Positions 38,901 to 52,700 of a stretch of DNA of 62,000 nucleotides are shown piece after piece. This DNA is from Glandiceps talaboti (Eukaryota > Hemichordata > Enteropneusta > Spengelidae): contig NC_135553.1 of NCBI RefSeq assembly GCF_964340395.1, positions 1,265,001-1,327,000 of the forward strand, written 5' to 3'. Both the position numbers and the translations under genes were made by a program. Positions within the stretch are counted from its first letter, which is position 1. Each line of letters begins with the position of its first letter. Under the pieces are notes generated by a model. The model had not been told where the DNA came from. It made no database searches and saw nothing but the letters and a program-made list of their open reading frames with translations.

Positions 38901-41900
38901 ACTATGATCACATTAGGTAGGTTTCTGGGTTTTTTGGTTTATATGCTGTACCCAGTCTTGAAAATAACAAATTGTCTGTCTGTAAGATATTGCTAATTTA
39001 AAATGAATTGAAAATAACAAATTGTCTGTCTGTAAGATATTGCTAATTTAAAATAAATTGAAAATAACAAATTGTCTGTCTGTAAGATATTGCTAATTTA
39101 AAATAAATTGAAAATAACAAATTGTCTGTCTGTAAGATATTGCTAATTTAAAATGAATTGAAAATAACAAATTGTCTGTCTGTAAGATATTGCTAATTTA
39201 AAATGAACTTCAAAGATTTCTATTGTTTTATTAGTGGATGTTTGGTAAATTTATTTGGGAGTAGGTAAGGGTAGGTATTTCTCCCATCAAAGTCATGATA
39301 TCTTATCACACCGTTTCAGTATTGTTAGGACTTTGGCTCTTTGAAGGCATAATCCAGAAACATCTACTATTTTGTTAAAGTTTAGTTTGGTTATTTGATA
39401 TTTAAAGTGGCCATCCCGAGGGTATTCATTATGGATTTTTAATTCATAAAACCATTCTACTATGTTTGTATACTTAAAAAAAACAATGTCAAACAACACA
39501 TACTGAATCCTTGTTTGTAACTCAATAAAATTGCAGAACATTAAAGATGTTTAAAACATTTGTTATTGTATATACAATAACAAACCATTACAAACATTTT
39601 AGCTTTTTGTAATTTATTGAGTTACAAACAAGGACTTGGTATATTCTGTTTCACATTCTTTTTTTTCAAGTATACAAACATAGTAGAGTTGTCTTAAGAA
39701 TTCAAAATTCAAAATTTGTAAATAATTAAATAAATAAATGAATAAATAAATAGGGTGGGTGAAGGCTGTATTAGATTGAAGTGAACCATTCTACAAGTAA
39801 AGAAGTCACTTTGGTTAAGTCAATACATGTAAATAAAAATTAATAATACAAACTTAAAGTTAGCCACACTTAGTGACAAATTATGTTGGTACATGTTGTT
39901 ATAATATTGTATTTTTCTGGAAATATTGCTAGATTTGAATACCCAATCCTAAATTACATGTAGTTCAAGTTGAAAGGATGAATTGAGGTTTAGCATTGTA
40001 CTGTGTAATGTATCTTAGTATGATATGATATGGTTTGAATTTATGTCAAATTGATTGATTTTATGTTTTTATACAGTGTTTTGTACTACAATAAATTGGT
40101 CCTAAACGAAGTGGGGCCAGTGAATGAGAGATGATCAAGGGACTTTAAATTAGGCTAATTTATAAATAGATTAATCTTCCTGCTATCTGTCTTAAAAAAA
40201 TTAATTTACAAACTTTGAAATCCTCATATACTAGTTTGATTTCAAAGTAATTTGGCTGAATATGCATTCAAAAAGTAACTTAGTACAATGTACATTGTGC
40301 AGATGTCTTTGTGTGTTGTACTCAAACTGTACATGTATGTGTATAGCCAACCTAGTTGACCTTTGGATTAGTATCCAGTACTTTGGAGATGAAAATTTGA
40401 AATTACAATTTACAAAAAATACTAAAAACATATATATAGCAATATCAAAGAGTGGAAATAGCATTATGCATTTGTGTAGTTGTTTGAAGAACACTGTATG
40501 GGTGTGATTAGTGTTTACATGTAAATTGTAGATTGTATGTAGATACCTGTATGTGTACTCTAGATTGACCACAGTTACCGGTACTCTGAACAACTTTCTT
40601 AAAAAACTGAACATTTTAATATAGAAAACTATGACTCTAATTCAAAATTGTTTAATATAACAAGAATGACAAGTGTTCATGTGTATTATACATTTTACCA
40701 TAAACTATTCGTGGTTGGAATGCTTGTTAGAACGTGTTTACATAATAAATATTTTACTCTGTATCCTTCATATATAAAAAAGCAATAGTACTTACATGTT
40801 ATGTATGTTATGGAGTCTTGGACTTCAAATTAAACAACTAGTCTTCTTATTTCAATTCATCTCACCTCAAAATAATCCAATAAAGCTGATTTTTCTGTGA
40901 GAGTTTTAATCGGTACTTTCATACACATATGCCAAACTATGTCAGTAGTTTACTATCGAGTGACCATTGAAAGGAATCAAACACAAAAACCCATTGTTGG
41001 ATTTCATCTGGATGTTTATTTTCAGCTCACCTTGGAAGACATTGGGGTGAGGTGAAAGGTCAAGGCATTTAAGTGTTGTGATAGTGTGGTACCATTAAGG
41101 GTTGTTATGTGTGTCATTCACAGTGTGAATAGTGTCTTGTAGTATGTATTGTCAGCCCAGGTTGTCATGCCGATAACTATGCCTTGATAAGAAAATGACA
41201 TGCTTTTAAGTGCCTGACTAGGGACGTAGATACTGTGTAATGAATGCAACAGTTCAAACTTCCAGACAATATTAGTAGCTATTACATTACTGAAGTACAT
41301 GTGGTGATGGTGGTACATGTGCAATGTCCATCATTTCGTTATAAATTTAATCAAAATTTTTTAAGAAGATATACATGCATACTATCAGCTCCACTGCATA
41401 GATCGAATTGAAGTATTTAAACTGTTATCTTGTTGGTTTTCGTCAACTCCTGTACATGGTGAAGATCAGTCATGTATTAATGCATGTAAATGTATAAACT
41501 ATTCTGCAGTGCTTTCTTTTTTCGAAAAGGTCATTTTACAAAGTGTCTCTGTAAGGTGAAAACTTACCATTTGGCTGTATAATTCTGAACATTAGTATCT
41601 TGTACTACTTTCTTCCATGGAGCTGAGGCTATTTCTTCTTTCCTTCACTTGGACAATGTATAATGCAATACTTGTATATATAGACATCATGGGAATATTC
41701 TACTAATACAAGGCTCTAAATGAATTATCTTACCTTGTATTGTAGGTTTCCTGCCGATGCTACCAAAGTACCCTTTGATTCCATACAGTTAGGTAGACAC
41801 AGTCCTCCAGCTGTTACCAGAAGTCAGCTGGGTACAATGTACCCACAAAGAGTTTCTCCACAACAAGTTCATGTAAGTTATACTCAGAATCCAGTAATGA

Positions 41901-43508
41901 TTTACTGATCTAGAATCACTTTATACATCTGCTTCTATTTATTCTGGCGCAGTATAAACAAGGGCATGGATGTTGGTCAGTTTTCCTGTCGATGAGCTGA
42001 TGTACCTCTGTATGGATTTGATTATCAGTCAGTATATTTCAAGCAAGGGACTGGGAATATACTATTGCATGTACTTGTACATGGAGAAATCCTAGGGATG
42101 GAAGAGAGAAATTACTTCATAAGTGAGCAAAGGGATGTCAAAATTAATGTCAATACCGGTATATGGCCAGCATCATGTCTGACTCTCTGTTGATTTCCAC
42201 TATCTGTGTACAGGTTAGCAGAGCTGTAACTGACAGAGTTTCTTTAATCAACAAATTAACTTCTCCCAAGAAGGTGAGTACATTATAGTAGTATTTGTGT
42301 GATATGATATTGGATCTTACATTGAAATAAATATTCTGTAGTTACAACCATAGATACCAGAGGAAATATGTCTATAAATGTTCCCAATCATCCAGGTATG
42401 AAGTTAATAACAAAGTAATTAGTGTTGCCATTCAAAACAACAGCAAATCCAGTAGGATAGATTGCAATTACTTCATTAGAGGAAACTTCTCCAACGTCTA
42501 TGTTACAATTATAGACATTGTAGTGTTTTGCTGAGATTCTGGGAACCCAAGTAAGTGTTTAACCCTGGTAAAACACTTTGGGAGTCCCAATAACATAGGG
42601 AGGAAAAATCTTGTAAAACTTGCATATATATATATCCATATCTTGTGCTGTAATTTTGGTGTTAAACCTTAGTAAAACAGTTGGGGAACTCCAGTAGATT
42701 TTACCTACATATAACCCTTATTATAACAAAAATATGGTCTTGAATTAAGATAGATAGCATCTTGATAATCAAATGTACTTGGTCCACTCCTCAGTAAAGT
42801 TTTAGCTTTTGAACTGAAATGACATTTGGTACTCAGAGTCTTCACAAATGTCAATTTTGTTGTCAACACTTTTACATATGGATAGTGTGAACTACAAAAA
42901 TGAAATATTCCATTATTAGATAGTTTTATTTCATTTGACAAATTTACACATATAAACAACATGCTGTGGACATATACATGTAGATGACCATTGCGTGTAT
43001 TCACCAAAACATTCATTTTGTCATATATCAAGCCGATACACAAGGCCAAGGTTACCAGAGAATTGCCAGAAGTCAATGTGAATGCTGGTGGACGTACTCC
43101 TGCAGTAGTGAAAGGAGCTACAGGAGAAGTGCATGTATTTGCACATGAAGATGATGATGTTACTGTACATAGACACCATGATGACACAGGATTTGTAAGT
43201 CCAAGTATTGTTATCTGTACAGACAAGTTTTACTTTGGGTCACATGTACAAAAGTGTCTACTTATTGCAGACAATTCAAATCATGTTTATGGGTGGTGGG
43301 AGTCTAACCCTGTTTTCATCTCTATGCATTAACTCCCTGTCAAATATACCTCAGGCTCTGTTGTACAGTCAATCCAAGCTTCGATATTGTAGCCTGTATT
43401 ATTACATCACACTCTTATATACATACATACATACATACATTTAAAGTCATAAAAGCACACTTCTATGTTATCAGTGTATAAGGTTTGAAGTACAGGCATG
43501 TGACAACA

Positions 43509-43539
<31 letters not shown>

Positions 43540-43682
43540 GCGTATGCATTTGCGTATGTGTATGAGTATGTGTATGTGCATCATGTATGCGTATGTGTAT
43601 GTGCATCATGTATGTGTATATGTGTATGTGTATGTGCATCATGTATGTGTGTGTGCATCATGTATGTGTATGTATGTGTATA

Positions 43683-43725
<43 letters not shown>

Positions 43726-46700
43726 GTGTGTGTGTATGTGTATGTGTATGTGTAAACTATGTGTGTATGTGTATGTGCATCATGTATGTGTATGTGTATG
43801 ATTCACAGTATTCCAAAAGTGATATCCAGTTTTCTTCCCCTATATTAATACTGTGAACAATCCTATAATATCAAAATATAATGTCATTCCAGGTGCAGTC
43901 TACCAAGATCAGTGGACCTTCAACAATACCTCGTCATGAACGTGATTACAAGGTAATAAATACTGTCTTAGAAATCTTTATTTAGTATAGCTTCAATGCC
44001 ATAAGTACTATGGATGTACACAAATGATATTTACACCTAGAATATGTTACCCTGTGATGCTTTGTGAAAAAAATGTGCATAATGTGGCAATATTCATTCA
44101 TTCATGTATTGCCAATTTAAAGTAAGTGACAATTATACAATGACAGGAAATAAATAAACAAGTTGGCGATTTGGAGTAAAAAAATGTTGTGTTAATAACA
44201 GTCTGGCACGGAATGGATCGTTTGGTGACACCATTTCAGTCTGCTTTGTGTTATAGCTTTGAGTATAGTTACTATTTCTATCCTATAAATATAACCAAAA
44301 TCCAAAGCTGAGATTTTCATGTGTTTTGCAACTATTCTGTCATGATATGACAAGTTGTAATTGAGATGCAAAGTATGATAAATGAAAGAAATTAATAACT
44401 TTTTCTCATTTGGTAACAGATCTTAAAACCAGACCCTATTCTGTCATTGCGAAGAATCGTTGGATTTGGTGGTTGTACATCAAGAGAGGTGAGTATGTGT
44501 AATGTGTATAAAGATATCATAAGATGTTATGTGAGTGCTTTGTGTGACAATCTAATGACTATCTACAAGCTACAGCACATCAATTTAGTTGTTGGTGCCA
44601 GTATAGTATACAGATTCCCTGATAGTGTTATAGTATACAGAGTCCCTGATAGTGCTATAGTATACAGAGTCCCTGATAGTGCTATAGTATACAGAGTCCC
44701 TGATAGTGTTATAGTATACAGAGTCCCTGATAGTGCTATAGTATACAGAGTCCACGATAGTGCTATAGTATACAGAGTCCCTGATAGTGTTATAGTATAC
44801 AGAGTCCCCGATAGTGCTATAGTATACAGAGTCCCTGATAGTGCTATAGTATACAGATTCCCTGATAGTGTTATAGTATACAGAGTCCCTGATAGTGCTA
44901 TAGTATACAGAGTCCCTGATAGTGCTATAGTATACAGAGTCCCTGATAGTGCTATAGTATACAGAGTCCCTGATAGTGTTATAGTATACAGAGTCCCTGA
45001 TAGTGCTATAGTATACAGAGTCCCTGATAGTGCTATAGTATACAGAGTCCCTGATAGTGTTATAGTATACAGAGTCCCCGATAGTGTTATAGTATACAGA
45101 GTCCCTGATAGTGCTATAGTATACAGAGTCCCTGATAGTGTTATAGTATACAGAGTCCCCGATAGTGCTATAGTATACAGAGTCCCTGATAGTGCTATAG
45201 TATACAGAGTCCCTGATAGTGTTATAGTATACAGAGTCCCCGATAGTGCTATAGTATAGAGTCCCTGATAGTGCTATAGTATACAGAGTCCCTGATAGTG
45301 TTATAGTATACAGAGTCCCCGATAGTGCTATAGTATAGAGTCCCTGATAGTGCTATACTATACAGAGTCCCTGATAGTGTTATAGTATACAGAGTCCCTG
45401 ATAGTGCTATACTATACAGAGTCCCTGATAGTGTTATAGTATACAGAGTCCCTGATAGTGTTATAGTATACAGAGTCCCTGATAGTGTTATAGTATACAG
45501 AGTCCCTGATAGTGTTATAGTATACAGAGTCCCTGATAGTGTTATAGTATACAGAGTCCCTGATAGTGCTATACTATACAGAGTCCCTGATAGTGCTATA
45601 GTATACAGAGTCCCTGATAGTGCTATAGTATACAGAGTCCCTGATAGTGTTATAGTATACAGAGTCCCCGATAGTGCTATAGTATACAGAGTCCCTGATA
45701 GTGCTATAGTATACAGAGTCCCTGATAGTGTTATAGTATACAGAGTCCCTGATAGTGCTATACTATACAGAGTCCCTGATAGTGCTATAGTATACAGAGT
45801 CCCTGATAGTGTTATAGTATACAGAGTCCCCGATAGTGCTATAGTATACAGAGTCCCTGATAGTGTTATAGTATACAGAGTCCCCGATAGTGCTATAGTA
45901 TACAGAGTCCCTGATAGTGTTATAGTATACAGAGTCCCTGATAGTGTTATAGTATACAGATTCCCTGATAGTGTTATAGTATACAGAGTCCCCGATAGTG
46001 CTATAGTATACAGAGTCCCTGCTAGTGCTATAGTATACAGAGTCCCCGATAGTGCTATAGTATACAGAGTCCCTGCTAGTGCTATAGTATACAGAGTCCC
46101 TGCTATACTATACTATTTCACCATCAATATCATTTAGCCAAAGGTATTGAGTGTGCAATAAAAATGTACTATGATGTTGGTTCATCATTACTACCATTCA
46201 GCTGAGGCATTGCTTTCAAGTAAATACTAGAGACGACATTTTGATACGAATTCACAATAAACTGAATTATCATGTTGTTTTTTGACCACCAGGCATTATG
46301 GACACAGAGTGGTACTACAGTTGTATATCCATGCCATGCTGTTATTGTTGCCATGGATGCATTCAATGGTCATCAAAGGTTCTTTATTGGACACACTAAT
46401 AAGGTAACGAATACAATTTAGTAAAATACTGTAACATTGACAGCAAACATTTTTTATACATGAATATGTCCTTACTCATCGGGAAAGAAAGATATTGAAT
46501 TGAATTGAAATTTATTTCACCAGAACTTATACAGATTATACAGATATTGAATAAATATATAGAAATGAAAGAGAGAGAAAAAAATACAACGTCTAGGGAC
46601 AAAATAAAATTCTGGTGAGGACCAAGGACAGTAATTCTTTCTGAACTAATCGAGGTCCAAGGCCCTGACTGACATGCTTAGTATAATGTATTGCTGGTTA

Positions 46701-49700
46701 CACTGTTATAAAAAATAAATATATACATAACAAATGTTCTTTATATACACAAGCATATGAACCTGTTACAAAGAAAGAGACGTTAAGTGTTTTAGAAATA
46801 TTGTGATATTTTGTCATATTTTAGTATTGTGTCATTGTCTAGCCTAAAATTATGAATTTGATCAATCAATCAATTAATTAATCAAATTTCAATAATGCCA
46901 ATCTCCAGAGCAATGTTCTGTTCAGTAGCACTGAATGGCTAAAGCACACCATATGCTTTGGTGAACAAATAAGTCTTCAGTTTTGTTTTGAAACAATCTA
47001 GGGTGGAGGCTTGGCGAATGTCAAGTGGCAAAGAGTTCCATAGTTTGAGAGCGACATATGAAAATAAGCAAATAAGTGTCTTGATTTATCTCACTTCAAA
47101 ATAGACAGTTCCCATTTTTCCAAGTACATGTAGATGAAAATCAAAGTTTGCCATCCAACTGAATAGAATTACTGTTATTATAAAAGTTACAAGTTTGCCA
47201 TGTTTGTATGTTGCAGGTGTCAGCTTTGACATTCAATGGTCCTACAACCATACTAGCCTCAGCACAGACTGGTCAGCTCAGTGTTGTCAGGGTTTGGAAG
47301 TTTGAAACTGGAGAATGTCTTGCTATGTTTAAAACCCATGTACATTCTGTTTACTGCTTGAGGTATGTATCAAACTAAACCAAGTTTTTTAAGTATGATG
47401 TCATGTTTATAGATAATTATGCAATGTTATATCCAATTGTTTTTCAACTTCTGGTACTGGTATTTAAAAACGGTCTGTACAATCACTTTATTGCAACTTT
47501 TAATTCTGAAATTAATAAACATGCATGTAGTATATCACCATTACTCCTGAATTAAGTTAACATTCTGATAATACCTCATTGGTAAGCTATTTTTAAATAG
47601 GTATGAGTACTGTGAGTGCTGCAGAAGTAGAAAGATATGTAAAATTGTCAAGTAAAATTTGTCTTAATTTTTGTTTTGTTTCAGCTTTTCTCACAGTGGT
47701 GGTGTTCTGTGTGGAGTCGGAAAAGACGGCCATGGCAAAAATGTAAGTATAGTACACATATCTAGAAATTAGAAATGGATTTTTGTTTGCATTGCATAAA
47801 ATTGAGAATATGGATTGGCATTGATACCTTTCCTACTTATTCAGGATAATACAGTAAAACTCTGATTATCAAAACAGGATATAAAGCCTCTGGACTTTTC
47901 CAACTTTTAATCATCCTGCATACTTTTAATCAAACTCACTAATAAAGCCATTTTATTTGATATCATAATGTATTGTGTTCACTTCAAATTTTGAATCAGT
48001 TTCTAATTCTAGAAGTCTTGCACGATACATTCTTTAGAAAGTTCACAATCAAGAAATATTGATTATGCTGGCATATATTAAAGTTACAGACTAGTAGTAA
48101 ATCAGATTTGTAGTGTTATATGTACATCTTAACTGTACTGTCTTGTTTACCATGTGTTACTATAGATGGTAGTTGTATGGAACACATCAAGGGCAAGCAG
48201 AAGTGGTGAAGTAGTGGTGATGGCCAAGGCACACACTGATGTAGATATTGTCAGAATGAAGATTGCTTGTTTTGATGATACAAGGTAAGAAACTCTTAGT
48301 GTATTCATATCATCACATGATATATGTAAATGGAATAGGTAGGATTTGTTTTGAAATTGTATTTAATTATTGTGAAAATAGCTGATTGGTTTTAATTTAA
48401 ACCATGTTACAATTTATGATATTAATACAATTGTATGTGCAGTGTTTTTGCTAAGGTTTGTGAATTTTGATAACAAAAAGAGGTATTTTTAAAAAGTGAT
48501 AAAATATCACAATTTGTTTCCCATAAAGACACAGGAACCCCGGTAGATTTTAGATTTTTACCTAGCTAACATACTAACAAAAATACTGATATGAATTGGC
48601 TGCATTGTATATTGCCGTGTAGTTTTGTTTGTTGCTATCTTTTGAGCAAATAAGGTAACTTTCTGTGAAAGAAAAGAGAAAATATTATTATATAATATGT
48701 TTAATATGTAGATTAATTATATGTGTTACTTGTAACTTACAGGATTGATTTGAAAACAGTGAGTTGAAAAAAGTGTAATCAATAACATATGTGTACAATT
48801 ATCTAGTCACTAACCCTTTACTAAATGAGTATTTTTGATTTGTTGTGTCTGTCTATTGTAGAATGGTATCATGTGGTCGGGATAATGTAAGACTATGGAG
48901 AGTCAGAAATGGATCATTACGTTCAGCACCTGTCAACTTAGGAGAGTATCACAGTGTAGATTTCACTGACGTCTGTTTTGATACTTCCTATATACCTGGT
49001 AATAACACAGCCCACAAAACATTGTAAGTATCACAGTGTAGATTTCACTGATATCTGTTTTGATACTTCCTATATACCTGGTAATAACACAGCCCACAAA
49101 ACATTGTAAGTATCACAGTGTAGATTTTACTGATGTCTTTGTTATTCTCCAATAGTTTTCTTCATTCAGTCAGAATGTACTTGTGACCTAAGGGGCCTTT
49201 GTCACTACTCATCTAGTGACTCATAGTGACAATGCCCCTTAGGTCACTTGTGTTTTCCTTGGTTGAACGGATACAAATATTAGGGATGTTCTTACCAGTA
49301 CTTGCATAATGTTGTATGATTTGTCTCCTACATGCATAGATGTGTACAAACCTACAATTTGTATAAAGAATGACAACATGTTCCTGATTGTTTCTTAGGT
49401 ATGCCTGCACCAAGTCTGGACATATCTTTGAAATAGATTATGCTAGAGTATCTATAGTACATGTCAGAAGATTACTGCCTATTGACAAGAGTAAACAGGA
49501 CAAAAGTACATTTCATTCAGGTAAGGCATACAGTATTGGTTGCAATAATAACATAGTGTTTGGTTTAACCTGAAGGTAACCACAGATTCACCATTTGGCA
49601 ATGTTTGATAAACCTGGCACTAGAGAGGAGGGAATCTAATAAACGTGACAGTTTCCCATGCATGTATATATATATACAGGGTTTAGAATCCTGGTACTGG

Positions 49701-52700
49701 AGAGGTTTAAAGTCACTGACTACAGAGAGAGAGAAATTGATCAAAGTTAAACTGTTCCTAAATTTTCCTAATTAAACAAATCACTGAAATGAATTGTGAG
49801 ATATAAATTATGGCACTCTTTACAAAAATAGTTTTCACACGGTCTGGCATATTGGTTGAATATTAATTGTATAACACACTCAACAAATAAACAAAATCTT
49901 GCTTTGCACATCTCATCAAAATAGATATAATCTATAGCCCCTGTGGCTAACAGACTCTTACTTGTTAGGAGTAACTCCAAAATATTCTACAGTAAAATAT
50001 TCTATAGTAATGTGCCAGAGAAACAATATGATACTAGATAATTTATAAAAGGAGCATGTTTTTCATTCATTGATTTCAGGTATTGGTATAGCCGTCAACT
50101 CTATGTGTGTCAATCAATCCTTTTGTGTGACTGGTTCTGATGATGGATACCTCAGACTTTGGCCTCTGGATTTCTCTAATGTCTTCCTGGAAGCTGGTAA
50201 GTAACAGAACAGTATACCTACCTATATAGTAGGTTAAGAATACAGTGGGTAGTTGAATGACACTTCAATATTTCTCTTTGTTTTCTATAAAGTACTGTCA
50301 TGTAATATCATAAATGCTACCAGGTACTAGGTGGCAATATTCTTGGTGCATTAGTGATCTTGACCATGCTCTTGATGCTAGAATAGGTGACAAGCAAGTC
50401 CAGAAGGAAAACTATGTACACAAAAGTTTGCTATATTTTTGACAAGCATTGAAATTGAACTTTGCATGAGAAAAAGATCACCAGAGTGTGCCCTCTAAGC
50501 CAATTTGACGTGCCACTGATGCACACAATTTCTAGTGACGCTTCAAAATTTTGTGTTCCTCTATCTCTTACTATGTGGTGACTCACAAGAAATGCCAATT
50601 TTTCCCATTATGACTCACAAACAAAATTTGGCTATCATTAGAGGGCAGACTTAAGATCACCAATCCTTATTAGAAGAATACATTGCCATTTATTGTTTTA
50701 CATGTACATTTCTCTCTAGAACATGAAGGTCCTGTCACTGCAGTGGATATCACAGTAGATGGGTTACAGATTTTAGCTGGTACATCAACAGGTAACTTAG
50801 GAGTGTTGGACATATCTACTAGAAAGTATACAACTATAATGAGAGCACACACAGATACTGTAACATCAGTGTCAGTGGATCCACTACGACGTCACCTAGC
50901 AACAGTCTCTATGGATCATACCATCAGAATCTGGGATATGGACACACTACAACAGGTAACAAATATGTATAGTTATCATGGAACTTATATTTGCTGATTT
51001 GGTGATGCTTTGTGAACAGGTTGAACCCCCAGTCAAAGTTTTTGAAACTTTTTGGGTTGATTTTGTTGAGACCACCCAGTTTACCTGTTTGATTTTAGGG
51101 AAGGTATAGATAAGCTATCAGCTAACCTGATGATGCATTGTGAACTGAGCAGAAGCTAGTCTAAGAGGGTTTTTTAATCTTTTTAAAATTGAATTTCTGT
51201 TTAGGCCATCCCATTTTACCATTTATTTTCATGAAATGTATAGCTAGACCTAAACACCAAAATTCCTGGTAAACCACAAATGCACTCGCTATTACAACCA
51301 AATCTTAGGAAACCTACTTTCTGTCCATTATATTCCAACTTAGCTGTACCCCGACTAGTCTAACACAAAACTTAGCTGTACCCCGACTAGTCTAACACAA
51401 AACTTAGCTGTTCCCGACTCTAACACTGAATGTGATAAGCCAAGTCTTACCAAACCTACTTTGTTTTTGTTTTTCAGTTATTTGATTTCAGTGCACCCAG
51501 AGAGTGTCCCTGTGCTATAAGTTACCACCCTACACTTCAAGTCTTTGCCTGTGGTTTTGACAATGGCTGTGTCAGGGCATTCAATGTGTCAGCTACAAGT
51601 CTGCTAGCAGAACACAGGTACTGAACTACAGTATAGTATCTACTATGATGCATATTATACAAGAACTTTCATTCACCACACTGCAACCATCCTAAAGGGG
51701 CTGTGTCCATAGTCATGTATTAGGAGTGAATTGCTGTAAAACAATTCTTGTTTACTTAAGTTTTCATTTTTTTCAAGTGCAATTTTTGTACAAATAAATT
51801 GTTACGTGAAGGCCACATTTATAAAAGAAACAAATGGATCCTGAGTTTTAGTATGTTGATGTTTCCAGAGGAAAGACATGCAGAGGAGGCTAATTCTCTG
51901 AATTATAAATGAAGCAATTGTCTGGAAATTGATCATGGCTTCTGTTAGGAATTCTGAAATCCTCTGCAACCATTTCAAGTAAAATAATTCTTTCAAGTAT
52001 TCAAGGAAATAGACATGAATGTAAATATGGGCCATAATTTCACTTGATCATAATTTGTGATCATTGCATGTCTTTCAGACAACACCATGCCAAAGTAACT
52101 GGACTTACTTTCTCACCCAATGGAAACTACCTGTATAGCTGTGCATCAGAGGGTTCTATTGCCCTTTATGATGTTGAGAGTGGATACCATCTGATGCGGT
52201 TGCTAGGAAACACTGTAGCTAAGGGTGACAACTATGCACCTGATGCCCTATCAGTGAGTGGTGATGGTCATCACTTAGCCTTTGTTGGACCAACTAAGTA
52301 CACTGTTAGTATTGTTGATGGCAGATCCTTAGATGAGGTAGGTAATACTTGCATCATACATTTCAGTCTTAATTCTCTCTCCCTGCAAAATATGTGTTGT
52401 TAAAATCTGCTGGGAAAACTTTGGAGCTAAAGAGGGAATCTTTGTTACTGTGATGGCCAGACTTTATCAAAAAACTATTTCAGGTTAGCATTACATTTTT
52501 ACAGAGTTTTAGAAAATTTGGTCCTGCACAATAGACATTTAGAATGAGCCTATTTTCATTTTTATAGTCCTAGATTGTTTTGTACTAGTACTAATCCAGA
52601 TCATAACATTCAAATATTGGATTTCAAATCTTTATTTAGCAGGCACTGGCTGTATATGTTATGTATTCAGTGTTTTCTATGTGGCGACAGTTTATAGGAT

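Noticed and set aside
44601-46113. CRISPR or protein repeat domain of WDR90
   Set aside because: Tandem 27-bp units without spacers, located after a good splice donor and followed by a well-supported exon 10 in phase.
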